Part shown: positions 43,601 through 52,329 of the stretch, piece after piece | Position numbering within the stretch: the first letter of the stretch is position 1 | Layout: the number at the start of each line of letters is the position of its first letter | Source of the DNA: Bacteriovoracaceae bacterium | Lineage (GTDB): Bacteria > Bdellovibrionota > Bacteriovoracia > Bacteriovoracales > Bacteriovoracaceae | Direction of reading: 5' to 3' | NCBI GenBank assembly: GCA_947450475.1 | Contig: CANFVK010000007.1 | Location: 1 to 64,000 of the forward strand | DNA: 64,000 nucleotides | Program-made: the position numbers and the translations under genes | Notes under the pieces: generated by a model | The model's database searches: none | What the model was told of the DNA's origin: nothing | What the model saw: only the letters and a program-made list of their open reading frames with translations

Positions 43601-43831
43601 TCTTTTTGTGATAAGTGCCCATATTCTTTGGCATTAACATAATATATCTACCATTTAACTTTCTCGAAAAATAGCCATATATCACCAATATTAAAGGCTT
43701 TTCTTATTTCAATCCAACCGTCATCTCAGTTAGAGCTAATTGTCTTTAAAATAGAAGGTAAGCACCAAGTGAATTAAATTAAAGTTTCATTTCTAAAAGT
43801 CGATCTGAATACTAGGAGAATTTAAGCGCTC

Positions 43832-45535
43832 ATGAATTGTTTCATTAAAAAACTATTCATTCTCACTCAGTCATTGACCGTCCTAGGTCTGTTGTCTTCT
43901 TGCGTGACCGACCCGGGTGTTGCTTCAAAACGCGGATTGGTTAAAGATTTCTCCATCACCAATCCCACAACTGGCTGTGAAGCCGGCTATCTCGATTACG
44001 ATGCGACCATTAAGCAATTAACAGCTAATCCCAGCACCGCTGCGATATCATGTGTGGTTGATTGCGGTACGAGTTCTGGCTATCACAAGGCGACTGATGC
44101 CGAATTAGCAGACATCGAGAAAAAGGGTAACACCATCATCAATGACAATATCAAGGGTTCGGCAGGTGTGTGTTTATTAGATGCTGTTGCCGATGCTCGC
44201 CCCACAAACGCTATCGATATTAAAAGTGATTTTTGTGCATGTATTAATGGAAAGTCAGATATCATTAACGACTGTTCTGCTTTTTGCGCGACCGTTCCAG
44301 TGACTTCAATTCCAACCTTATACTTAAACACCATCATTGGTCCGGAAATTGCTCTTAACACCAAAATGGGAAACCTCTATAACTGGTGTAACGTTCAATT
44401 AGAAAGCGATCCTTTTAAGCCACAATGTTTTTTAAGTGTCACCGATGGCGTTACTACCATTGATAATATTTCTCCTAACATCAGCCCTGGTTCAAATTCA
44501 CTAACGGCTCCACTGACACAGCTGGCGTTAGATAAAACTTACATTGTAAAAATAGTCGAAGGGAAATCTGGTTCCAATGCTCAATCAAAAGAATTTCAGA
44601 TTCGTCGAAGAACTCAACCAACTGAAGACACCACAATTCAAGGTGTCCTTAAAGTGACTCCCATTAACCAATACACTTGTCTATCTTTTGGTGGCGCCTT
44701 GGTTGCCAATCAAATGATCAGAACAACCTATGCCAGAGTCTTTTATTATTTTGCATCCAATGAAACGCCTCCCCCTATTCCTCCGGCCGGAGGTAGTACA
44801 CTTTCTAGCGTCGTCTGTCACGATGAGCAACTTCATCCCGGCAACGATTCGGCAGAGTACCCTCGCCTAGAGCTTCTACCTCAACATTTTGCTATGTGGG
44901 AAAAAACAGACCCACGTTTCGTCAATCAAGATGGAACGGGACTCGTCATCAATAAAACGTTAATGACACGTCTTTATACTGAATACGGCGTTTCGGCGAC
45001 TATGGATTTATTTAAGTTGATCAATTATCCCAATCGACCAACTTCTGCCTCAACATCTACCGCCAACGTAGCCTTGGGCTATATGATGGTGCCTTTTACC
45101 GATAAAGGAGGCAAAACATTTTGTCCAACCCAAACCGACTTCAATTCAAACGATCCCCTATTTAGCTTGCTAAAAGAGTATATGGACAGCACTGAAGGGT
45201 TATATCTAGCAGAAAAGGAAGCTGAGACTATTTTAGACAATGGAGTTTATAAAACAGTTTATGGAACCATGTTCATTACAGAATCAGTGATTAAAAAATA
45301 CGGTTTTTACATTGAAAATGGATTGAAGATCAAAGCCACTCAAGCTTCTATGAATACAAAAACAATTTATTATTATTGGCCGGTTAGCCAAACCGCTGAT
45401 CCTTTGGCCCAAGGAAATAGAAAACTCTTTACGGTAAGATCACCTGATACACTCAATGGAGCTGTTCCAACTGGAACTTCTACCACTCAACGTTCAACCG
45501 ATAAACGCATTGGCTGCGTTCCGGCATCGCTATGA
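43832..45535 (+). CDS. Large cysteine-containing lipoprotein, unknown, GC-rich
   Basis: The 567-residue precursor has a lipobox LLSSC (Cys24). The mature part is rich in Thr, Ser, Asn and cysteine (about 12, many in the first 200 residues, such as SCVVDCG, FCACING and CSAFC), suggesting disulphide-stabilised exported domains. An Ig-like or FN3-like stretch may lie around 215-260 (YIVKIVEGKSGSNAQSKEFQI). I recognise no family. Two 60-base rows counted by eye (43981 and 44161) are 50% GC, clearly above surrounding genes. GGAG lies about 12 bases upstream of the ATG. Its end overlaps the convergent sec-operon gene by six bases. Confidence 0.7.
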   Translation: MNCFIKKLFILTQSLTVLGLLSSCVTDPGVASKRGLVKDFSITNPTTGCEAGYLDYDATIKQLTANPSTAAISCVVDCGTSSGYHKATDAELADIEKKGNTIINDNIKGSAGVCLLDAVADARPTNAIDIKSDFCACINGKSDIINDCSAFCATVPVTSIPTLYLNTIIGPEIALNTKMGNLYNWCNVQLESDPFKPQCFLSVTDGVTTIDNISPNISPGSNSLTAPLTQLALDKTYIVKIVEGKSGSNAQSKEFQIRRRTQPTEDTTIQGVLKVTPINQYTCLSFGGALVANQMIRTTYARVFYYFASNETPPPIPPAGGSTLSSVVCHDEQLHPGNDSAEYPRLELLPQHFAMWEKTDPRFVNQDGTGLVINKTLMTRLYTEYGVSATMDLFKLINYPNRPTSASTSTANVALGYMMVPFTDKGGKTFCPTQTDFNSNDPLFSLLKEYMDSTEGLYLAEKEAETILDNGVYKTVYGTMFITESVIKKYGFYIENGLKIKATQASMNTKTIYYYWPVSQTADPLAQGNRKLFTVRSPDTLNGAVPTGTSTTQRSTDKRIGCVPASL

Positions 45536-46369
45536 AAAAAGCACTTTTGAAACTACATTAAGTGCCGGTCCAATATCGTGACCATAAAAATACGCGACGA
45601 TCATCAAGCGCACGCCCAGCATAATTAATGTGCGAATAAACCAAACTGTAACTGCCTGAGGTACAGATCTGCCTTCGCGCTTAAAGACCCTTTTAACAAA
45701 AAAACCAAAAGCAATTGATAAAATCATCACTGCTGCAAAGTTAATTGACCTGGTTTGATCGTCAATCATTTTTAAAATTCCAGGAATGGCTTCTTTGTCT
45801 TTAATCAATCGAATCATTATAAGCGGAATTTTTGGATAACGAACCAAATAGGCATGCACGTTGGTATTTTTGGAATTTTCGCTGATAATTTTAGCCAGCT
45901 CAAGATCGCTTAATTTTTGAAATGGGGCCAGCGCCGCAACTGCAGCTTCTGAGTATTTCATTTTTTTTAAATCTACTTTATCAAAAATATTAGTAACTGG
46001 GGTCTTCTTTATTGCCTTCTCATAATTATTCAACTCAGATTCAATCAAATCAGAGGAACTATCAGATTTTTTTAATTTCTGAGAATCTTCTAGAATTTGA
46101 CCTGCATCTTTGTTGTAATTTTTTATCAACTTACTCAATGCACTTGAGTTATGTTCCTCATTAAATGAATTGCTATCTTCTTTAGGGGGGCTATTTTCTG
46201 TGGCTTTTTCGGTTGTAGGATCTGTCTTAGTTTCTGCACTTGGCACATCTGGACTTTGAGCAAAAAGAGTTGGGCCTGAAAATATTAGGCCCAACATCAA
46301 AAGAAAAGTAAAAATATTTTTATGTCCCCTACGCGTTTGCGTTGGCTTTAATAGATATTTTATTTGCAT
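45530..46369 (-). CDS. Unknown membrane protein at the end of the secDF operon
   Basis: The 279-residue precursor has a basic N-terminus and hydrophobic signal (FTFLLMLGLIFSG, cleavage near LFA-QSP). A P/T/E/S-rich linker (about 40-75), a helical middle with SELNNYEKAIKKTP, and two C-terminal transmembrane helices (about 208-228 and 240-262) follow. It begins inside the secF gene (41-base overlap), so it is translationally linked with the Sec accessory genes. It may serve the translocon or a late export step, but this is context only. A shorter start at a later Met (46297) would remove the basic N-terminus. Confidence 0.65.
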   Translation of the reverse strand: MQIKYLLKPTQTRRGHKNIFTFLLMLGLIFSGPTLFAQSPDVPSAETKTDPTTEKATENSPPKEDSNSFNEEHNSSALSKLIKNYNKDAGQILEDSQKLKKSDSSSDLIESELNNYEKAIKKTPVTNIFDKVDLKKMKYSEAAVAALAPFQKLSDLELAKIISENSKNTNVHAYLVRYPKIPLIMIRLIKDKEAIPGILKMIDDQTRSINFAAVMILSIAFGFFVKRVFKREGRSVPQAVTVWFIRTLIMLGVRLMIVAYFYGHDIGPALNVVSKVLFS

Positions 46370-47270
46370 TCATTTTCTTTAATTGGTTGTCAGCAAAAAG
46401 AGTTGTAACTGCTGCTATATAAACTGAAGAGTAAGTACCGAAAATAATCCCAAGTGTCATTGCAAAAAAGAAATCCTTAATCGCCACTCCACCCATGAAA
46501 TACATAGTTACAGTAACGAGCAAAGTTGCAAAGGAAGTAATAATTGTTCTTGAAAGAGTATCATTTACCGCATCGTTGATATGTTGACGTAAAGAAATTG
46601 TTTTATCTTTGTCTTCGTGCTCACGGATACGATCATAAACAATAACAGTATCGTTAATTGAATAACCAATAATGGCCAGTAAGGCAGCAACGGTCTGTAA
46701 TGAAAATTCATGACCAGTCCAAGCTATAATTCCAGCTACAACTACGATATCGTGAAACAATGAAATCATGGCGCCCGGAGCATAACGAAAATCGAATCTG
46801 ATAGCGATATAAATCATGATCGATAAGATCGCCCAAAACATTGCCTTGACACCGGAAATTCGAAGTACCTTTCCGGCCTTAGGTCCGACGATATCAACTT
46901 TTTGGATATCTGCTTTATTGCTGGCAAATTCTTTTTGAAGATCGGCCGTAATTTGTTGAGTAATTAAATTCAATGAACCTTCCTCAGCCTGAACTTTAAT
47001 TAATACTTCATTATCTTTTTCTTCTCCAATAGTTTGAACAGCTACGCCTTTTAAGCCCCCCTTGGTGAGAGCTTCTCGCAATTGATCGAGGTGAATGGGT
47101 TTTTCAAACTTTGTTTGGATTTCAGCACCACCACGAAAATCAACTCCGTAATTCATGTGGTTAAAAATTCCATATAAAGAGACAATAGTAAGAACGACAG
47201 ACGCCGTTACGACATATTTTGCTTTACCCACGAAATCAATTTTAGTTCCGTGTTTAATTAATTCGATCAT
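46329..47270 (-). CDS. secF: Protein translocase subunit SecF
   Basis: SecF and SecD form the RND-type complex that uses the proton gradient to pull exported proteins through SecYEG. The 313-residue protein has six transmembrane helices. The N-terminal motif YGVDFRGGAEIQTKF and the helix-4 region IGYSINDTVIVYDRIREHE are hallmark SecF sequences. It starts 29 bases after the secD stop. Its end overlaps the unknown membrane protein gene. The order yajC-tatA-secD-secF is close to the common bacterial arrangement. Confidence 0.97.
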   Translation of the reverse strand: MIELIKHGTKIDFVGKAKYVVTASVVLTIVSLYGIFNHMNYGVDFRGGAEIQTKFEKPIHLDQLREALTKGGLKGVAVQTIGEEKDNEVLIKVQAEEGSLNLITQQITADLQKEFASNKADIQKVDIVGPKAGKVLRISGVKAMFWAILSIMIYIAIRFDFRYAPGAMISLFHDIVVVAGIIAWTGHEFSLQTVAALLAIIGYSINDTVIVYDRIREHEDKDKTISLRQHINDAVNDTLSRTIITSFATLLVTVTMYFMGGVAIKDFFFAMTLGIIFGTYSSVYIAAVTTLFADNQLKKMNANKISIKANANA

Positions 47271-47299
47271 ATAGTAAACTCCCTACTCTAAGCTTTAAA

Positions 47300-49006
47300 T
47301 TAAATACTAAGATCACTACCGTTTGTCTTATCCATATAAAGTTCAAATAATAAATTTGATACGTAATAAGCGGTGTAAACTGTAACCACGATACCAATCA
47401 ATAAGGTCACAGCGAAACCTCTAATAGGTCCTGTCCCGAAATTTAATAAACAGATACCGGCAGCAGCTGCAGTTATATGGGCATCTAGTACGGTCCAAAG
47501 GGCAGAAGCAAAACCTAATTCATAAGACTTGTAGTTACTAATGCCTCTTCTTAATTCATCTCGAATCTTTTCAAAAATAATGATGTTTGCATCAACTGCC
47601 ATACCGACAGTTAAAGCAATTCCGGCCAAGCCTGGCAAAGTAAGAGTGGCATCCATCGCCACTAAAATCGTAATGGTGAAAAGCACATTAAGAAGAAGCG
47701 TAACAACAGCAATAATTCCAGAGAAGCGGTAATAAATTATGGCAAAAATAAAGACAAGAATACAACCTACGATTGAAGCGAACTTGGCTTTTTCAATAGA
47801 ATCTTTACCTAGATTTGGACCAACTGTTCTTTGCTCTAAAAAGTCCAATTGAACTGGAAGAGCTCCTGCTCTTAAAACTAGTGCCAGATCTTTTGCATCC
47901 GACATAGTCTTGTTGAAATTAACTCCACCACCTAATGTAATCTGGGCACGACCGCCACCAATTTTTGCCTGAATAACTGGAGCAGAGTAAACATTTCCAT
48001 CTAAGATAACAGCTAATCGTCGCCCTATATTAGAGCCAGTAGTTTCCTCAAAGCGCTTTGCTCCAGCTGCTTTGAAATCCATTGAAACATAAGGATCATT
48101 TTTTTGTTGGTCTATTTGAACTCGAGCATCTGATAGATCGTCACCATTGATTCGAGCAAGGGTTTCAACCACAAATGGAATATTAGCCTCTTCACCTGTT
48201 GCCTTGTTAACTTTCTTCTCAAAAGCTAGTTCATGCCCCTCAGGAATATCCGTTTTTAAAAACTCATTCATTTTTCGCAGATACTCTGAAAATCGATCTC
48301 CTTTTTTGTAACTGATTCCTGCCTTACTGGCCTTATCAAGCCAGCCCATCATAATTTGCGGATTAATACTGTCATTGACCAACTTGAATTCCAATTTTGC
48401 AGTCTTTCCGATTAACTCCTTAGCTCTTTCGATGTCGCGAACTCCTGGTAACTGAACCACAATTCGATCCTGACCTTGAGCTAGTATTTCTGGCTCTGTG
48501 ACTCCAAATTCATCAATTCTGTTTCTTATAACTTCAATTGACTTACCGACGGATTGCTCTTCAATTTGCTTTTTTATATTTGAACCCATAGCGATTTCAA
48601 GTTTTGCACCATCATCTTTAGTTAAGCGAACCATGCCTGCAAAAAATTCTTTAATTTTCTTTTTTGCAACTTCATTATCGCTAGCTTTAGCTAAAGTTAG
48701 TTCAAGCTTTGGATCCATTGGGTCAGAATCATTTAAATTACCAGGATTGATTACAATATCCTGATCTTTTAAAATCATCTCAATTTTACGAGCGTAACCT
48801 TTTACTTCATCGCGATAAACTTTCTTAAAATCGATACCCATAATCATATAGAGCCCGCCCTGAAGGTCGAGACCTAAATTGATTTTTGATTTAATGGGAT
48901 AATTCCCATTTTCTTCAAATTTCATAATGGTTGGTAGAAGTATCATCACAGATAGGACGATAAAGATTAGGAGCGCGCTAAAGCGAAGCCACCAGTTGGT
49001 TTTCAT
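47300..49006 (-). CDS. secD: Protein translocase subunit SecD
   Basis: The 568-residue protein has an N-terminal transmembrane helix, the periplasmic P1 domain and a six-helix C-terminal RND domain. NLGLDLQGGLYMIMG, NRIDEFGVTEPEI...GQDRIVVQLPG, LRAGALPVQLDFLEQRTVGPNLG and GMAVDANIIIFEKIRDELRRG are canonical SecD motifs, the last with the proton-path Asp. ATG 49006 was chosen because GGGAG lies at 49016-49020. A reading to 49039 adds 11 residues without a ribosome site. Confidence 0.97.
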   Translation of the reverse strand: MKTNWWLRFSALLIFIVLSVMILLPTIMKFEENGNYPIKSKINLGLDLQGGLYMIMGIDFKKVYRDEVKGYARKIEMILKDQDIVINPGNLNDSDPMDPKLELTLAKASDNEVAKKKIKEFFAGMVRLTKDDGAKLEIAMGSNIKKQIEEQSVGKSIEVIRNRIDEFGVTEPEILAQGQDRIVVQLPGVRDIERAKELIGKTAKLEFKLVNDSINPQIMMGWLDKASKAGISYKKGDRFSEYLRKMNEFLKTDIPEGHELAFEKKVNKATGEEANIPFVVETLARINGDDLSDARVQIDQQKNDPYVSMDFKAAGAKRFEETTGSNIGRRLAVILDGNVYSAPVIQAKIGGGRAQITLGGGVNFNKTMSDAKDLALVLRAGALPVQLDFLEQRTVGPNLGKDSIEKAKFASIVGCILVFIFAIIYYRFSGIIAVVTLLLNVLFTITILVAMDATLTLPGLAGIALTVGMAVDANIIIFEKIRDELRRGISNYKSYELGFASALWTVLDAHITAAAAGICLLNFGTGPIRGFAVTLLIGIVVTVYTAYYVSNLLFELYMDKTNGSDLSI

Positions 49007-49099
49007 CAAAAAAACTCCCTTTAATAGACGATGTAACAACTAAAACTTTAAATAATTTCAAAAGTATAGTTGATGATTTGTTAAAATAGCAAGGTGTTA

Positions 49100-49375
49100 T
49101 TACGAATGCTTAGAAGTTTCGTTTTTGCTCTCAGCTGGGTTTCCAGCTTCAGCTTCTGCAACCTTTACGGCCGAAACTTCCACATCTTTTTTTGTATCGT
49201 TGGCAGTGGGAGTATGTGGTTTATTCATTTCATTCATCATTTCATCACGAGCTTTTTGAAATTCGCGAACAGCTTGCCCTAGCCCTTTGGCCAATTCTGG
49301 AAGCTTTTTTGGCCCCAAAAATAATAAAGCGATAATGAAAATGAGAAATAATTCTCCAGCTCCTAATCCAAACAT
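49100..49375 (-). CDS. tatA: Twin-arginine translocase TatA/TatB-family protein
   Basis: The 91-residue protein has a short N-terminal transmembrane helix (FGLGAGELFLIFIIALLFLGP), the FGPKKLPELAKGLGQAVREFQKA-type hinge and amphipathic helix, and a charged tail. TatA assembles the pore for folded-protein export; TatB is similar. The LGPKKLPELAKGLG hinge and the length do not decide between TatA and TatB, and no tatC is in the window. It lies between yajC and secD. Confidence 0.9.
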   Translation of the reverse strand: MFGLGAGELFLIFIIALLFLGPKKLPELAKGLGQAVREFQKARDEMMNEMNKPHTPTANDTKKDVEVSAVKVAEAEAGNPAESKNETSKHS

Positions 49376-49396
49376 ATCAAATCTCCAATATGAATA

Positions 49397-49753
49397 TTAT
49401 TTTTTATCTGCTGTTTCTAGGACTGATTTTGAAAGGCCAGCGATTTGGCTTTTTAAAACTTTTAAACGAACTCCTGGAGAAACCTCAAGATCAACAATTT
49501 TGTCGTTGATGCCAAAAATAGTTCCTATAAAACCAGACTTAGTATAAACCTCATCACCTTTTGCCAATTTAGATAATAAATCTTGCTCTTCTTCAAATTT
49601 TTTCTTTTGAGGACGAATCATTAAAAAGTAAAAAATAATAAACACTAATACAAGCGGAAGAAACTGCATCATTGGATTTTGGGCCTGAGCAGAAGGAGTT
49701 GTTTGAGCAAATGCATTTGAAAATAAGTTCTTCATTATGAGCGTTGATAACAT
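49397..49753 (-). CDS. yajC: Sec translocon accessory protein YajC
   Basis: YajC is a single-span membrane protein that associates with SecDF. The 118-residue protein has FLPLVLVFIIFYFLMIRPQKKK as its transmembrane segment and positive flank, then LSKLAKGDEVYTKSGFIGTIFGINDKIVDLEVSPGVRLKVLKSQIAGL, a close fit to the family. The N-terminal 20 residues before the helix are longer than in E. coli. AGGAAA precedes the ATG. It lies 24 bases after tgt. Confidence 0.95.
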   Translation of the reverse strand: MLSTLIMKNLFSNAFAQTTPSAQAQNPMMQFLPLVLVFIIFYFLMIRPQKKKFEEEQDLLSKLAKGDEVYTKSGFIGTIFGINDKIVDLEVSPGVRLKVLKSQIAGLSKSVLETADKK

Positions 49754-49777
49754 AATATTTCCTTTATAAATAATTTA

Positions 49778-50899
49778 TTAATTCCACATATTAGATAGAT
49801 AATTGTTATAGAACTTCAAATAAAAATCGTCAAATTTATCCTCGATAATTGCACTTCTAGCATCTCGAGTCATTTGCAGGTAAAAAAACAAATTGTGATA
49901 AGTGATCATGTTACCGGCCAAATATTCACCGACAGTGAAAAGATGACGAATATACGCGCGGGAATATTTACGACAGACCTTGCAAGAACATTGCGGATCT
50001 GGAGGAAGTTTATCTTCCTTAAAACGCTCCTTCTTGATATTTAAAGGACCGTTAGCCGTTAGAAATTGGCCATTGCGAGCATTGCGAGTCGGCAAAACGC
50101 AATCAAACATATCAATTCCCTCTCTGATGCCATTTAATATATCAAGAGGTTTACCAACCCCCATTAAATATCGGGGTTTATCATCTGGCATCGTGTGTAC
50201 GAATTGATCGAGAAAACTAAGCATTTCATTATTTTTTTCACCGACAGAAAGCCCACCTAAAGCATAGCCTTCGAAGTTCATTTCAATCAGACGCTCCATG
50301 CACTCTTTGCGCAAATCAAAATGTAGACCTCCTTGAATAATGCCAAAAAGGTTTTGATAATCTTTAAGTTTAAAATTGCGACATCTTAAGGCCCAGCGTA
50401 GTGTTAATTCCATGCTTTCACGTAGTCTTTCTTTGGAAGCTGGCAATGCAGGGCATTCATCAAAATTCATTACAATGTCAGAACCCAATGCGCGCTGAAT
50501 TTCCATGGATTTTTCTGGAGAAATAAGATGGCGAGAGCCATCAAGATGGGATTGAAATGTAACTCCTTGCTCCGTCACTTTGTTCATGCTCGAAAGAGAG
50601 AAGACTTGATAGCCACCGCTATCGGTTAAAATGGCCCGATCCCATTTCATGAAACCGTGCAAACCTCCGCCAACTTTTTCAATTAACTCATGTCCTGGTC
50701 GTAAATATAAGTGATAAGTATTTCCCAAAATAATTTGGGCATTCATCTCTTCGAGCTCTTCTTGCCAAATAGTTTTTACTGAAGCACGAGTTCCAACTGG
50801 CATAAAAATGGGCGTTTGAATTTCACCGTGTGCCGTTTTTATCAGACCAGCGCGAGCTTTTTTGGACTGAGCAATCTTTGTAAAAATATTTTTTTGCAT
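49778..50899 (-). CDS. tgt: tRNA-guanine transglycosylase (queuine tRNA-ribosyltransferase)
   Basis: Tgt exchanges G34 of tRNAs with GUN anticodons for preQ1. The 373-residue TIM-barrel protein has nucleophile and substrate aspartates in ILTDSGGYQVFSL and MNFDECPALP, the GGLSVGEKN loop, FDCVLPTRNARNG, and the zinc site CSCKVCRKYSRAYIRHL. It lies 12 bases downstream of queA. The adjacent queA and the yajC-sec genes reproduce the widespread queA-tgt-yajC-secDF order. Confidence 0.97.
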   Translation of the reverse strand: MQKNIFTKIAQSKKARAGLIKTAHGEIQTPIFMPVGTRASVKTIWQEELEEMNAQIILGNTYHLYLRPGHELIEKVGGGLHGFMKWDRAILTDSGGYQVFSLSSMNKVTEQGVTFQSHLDGSRHLISPEKSMEIQRALGSDIVMNFDECPALPASKERLRESMELTLRWALRCRNFKLKDYQNLFGIIQGGLHFDLRKECMERLIEMNFEGYALGGLSVGEKNNEMLSFLDQFVHTMPDDKPRYLMGVGKPLDILNGIREGIDMFDCVLPTRNARNGQFLTANGPLNIKKERFKEDKLPPDPQCSCKVCRKYSRAYIRHLFTVGEYLAGNMITYHNLFFYLQMTRDARSAIIEDKFDDFYLKFYNNYLSNMWN

Positions 50900-50911
50900 A
50901 ATAAAATGATA

Positions 50912-51946
50912 CTACCTTATGATAAGCATTCCGTCACCGTAAGAAAAAAATCGGTAGCGCTCTTTAATCGCCAATGAGTATAACTCCAATGCTTTTTGAC
51001 GTCCAATTAAGCTCGATACCAGCATGAGCAAAGTTGATTCAGGCAAATGGAAATTGGTTATAAGACCGTCGATGCTATGAATTTCTTTACCGGGATATAA
51101 AAAAATATTTGTTGAGTATAGTTGATCCGGAGTGATCTCTTTTTGGTGAATTGATTCTAATACTCTGAGCGATGTCGTACCAACCGCAAAAAGACTAGCT
51201 CCTCTTTTTCGAGCTGAATCAATTTTTTGAAAATTGGGAGCATCAAGATAAAAATTTTCATAATGCATCTTATGATCGAGTATTTGGTTGGTCGTCACTG
51301 GTTTGAAAGTCCCAAGGCCCACATGCAAAGTGACAAAAGCTTTATCAATATTGAAATCCTCTAATTTTTTAAGCAAATCTTCCTTAAAGTGCAGTCCTGC
51401 AGTTGGAGCAGCAACTGAGCCTTCGTCTTTAGCATAGGTCGTTTGGTAATGAACTTTATCCTCCTGATCACTTTCTCCGTTTCTGATATAGGGAGGGATC
51501 GGTAATTTGGCATATCGATGGAGAAATTCTCGTATTTGCACACAATTGAATCGAACACAAAAAGTTGCATCCTCATTGATTTTTTCAATTATCGCAAAAA
51601 CCCCATCATCAAAATAAAATTTATCTCCGATCTTTTTTCTGGAGCGCGTTTTAATCATTACTGGAAAAAGCCCATCGCAAGCATTAGTACTTAGAAATAA
51701 AAACTCAGCTTTACCTCCACTTTCTTTTGAACCAAGAAGACGAGAAGGAAAAACCTTGGACTGATTAAATATAAGCAATGAAGATGAAGGAAGATAGAGA
51801 TGAATATTAGAAAAATAATCGTGAAAGACTTCATTTGATTGCATTTTGTAGATCATGAGTCGAGATTGATCTCTTGGTCTTTGAGCAATAAGCTCTTTGG
51901 GCAAATCATAAAAGTAAGAAGAAAGTAGCAAGTCGTCTGAATTCAT
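50912..51946 (-). CDS. queA: S-adenosylmethionine:tRNA ribosyltransferase-isomerase
   Basis: QueA transfers and isomerises the ribose of SAM onto preQ1 in tRNA, giving epoxyqueuosine. The 344-residue length and motifs fit: YFYDLPKELIAQRP near the start, SRLMIYKM, FNQSKVFPSRLLG, DEGSVAAPTAGLHF, LHVGLGTFKPV, VGTTSLRVLES and LITNFHLPESTLLMLVSSLIG. It is the first gene of the operon that continues through tgt, yajC, tatA, secD and secF. No preQ1-type riboswitch is evident upstream. Confidence 0.97.
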   Translation of the reverse strand: MNSDDLLLSSYFYDLPKELIAQRPRDQSRLMIYKMQSNEVFHDYFSNIHLYLPSSSLLIFNQSKVFPSRLLGSKESGGKAEFLFLSTNACDGLFPVMIKTRSRKKIGDKFYFDDGVFAIIEKINEDATFCVRFNCVQIREFLHRYAKLPIPPYIRNGESDQEDKVHYQTTYAKDEGSVAAPTAGLHFKEDLLKKLEDFNIDKAFVTLHVGLGTFKPVTTNQILDHKMHYENFYLDAPNFQKIDSARKRGASLFAVGTTSLRVLESIHQKEITPDQLYSTNIFLYPGKEIHSIDGLITNFHLPESTLLMLVSSLIGRQKALELYSLAIKERYRFFSYGDGMLIIR

Positions 51947-52016
51947 GAAAAAAATTTATCATCTAGATTTGACATTGGCCCTTTTAAAAAATCATTTTTT
52001 GTGAAAAAATTATAAA

Positions 52017-52322
52017 ATGATTAAATTTATACTTTTTATCTTCTTTTTGGTTTTAATTACTTGTGTCCAATCATTTGCCCAAGATGAACCAGGTCGTCTT
52101 GAAACAGAATTGAAGCTTCTAGAAAATGGCGAATTAATACAAGAAGAAGAAGAAAAAATGCAAGCAGTAGAAGCAATAAATAAAAATGATGAAACTTTAG
52201 TTGATTCAATTTCCACTACACAGGCTTCTGTTCAAAAAGAAAATACTGAAATGTCTAATCACGAAAAAGATCTCGAGATATCCTCACCTCCTAGAAAAAT
52301 ACTTCGCATAAGGAGCCGATAG
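52017..52322 (+). CDS. Small acidic secreted protein, unknown
   Basis: A 101-residue precursor with a signal peptide (cleavage near SFA-QDE). The mature 80 residues are very acidic and helical (RLETELKLLENGELIQEEEEKMQAVE) and end in basic RKILRIRSR, so charge is strongly polarised along the chain. No family is recognised. It starts about 70 bases from the divergent queA operon and is followed after seven bases by the barrel protein gene, so it may be a periplasmic partner of that protein. The start has no strong ribosome site. Confidence 0.65.
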   Translation: MIKFILFIFFLVLITCVQSFAQDEPGRLETELKLLENGELIQEEEEKMQAVEAINKNDETLVDSISTTQASVQKENTEMSNHEKDLEISSPPRKILRIRSR

Positions 52323-52329
52323 GATAAAA

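Noticed and set aside
51947..52016. Possible preQ1 riboswitch before queA
   Set aside because: The 70-base divergent leader is AT-rich without a recognisable pseudoknot or conserved aptamer sequence.
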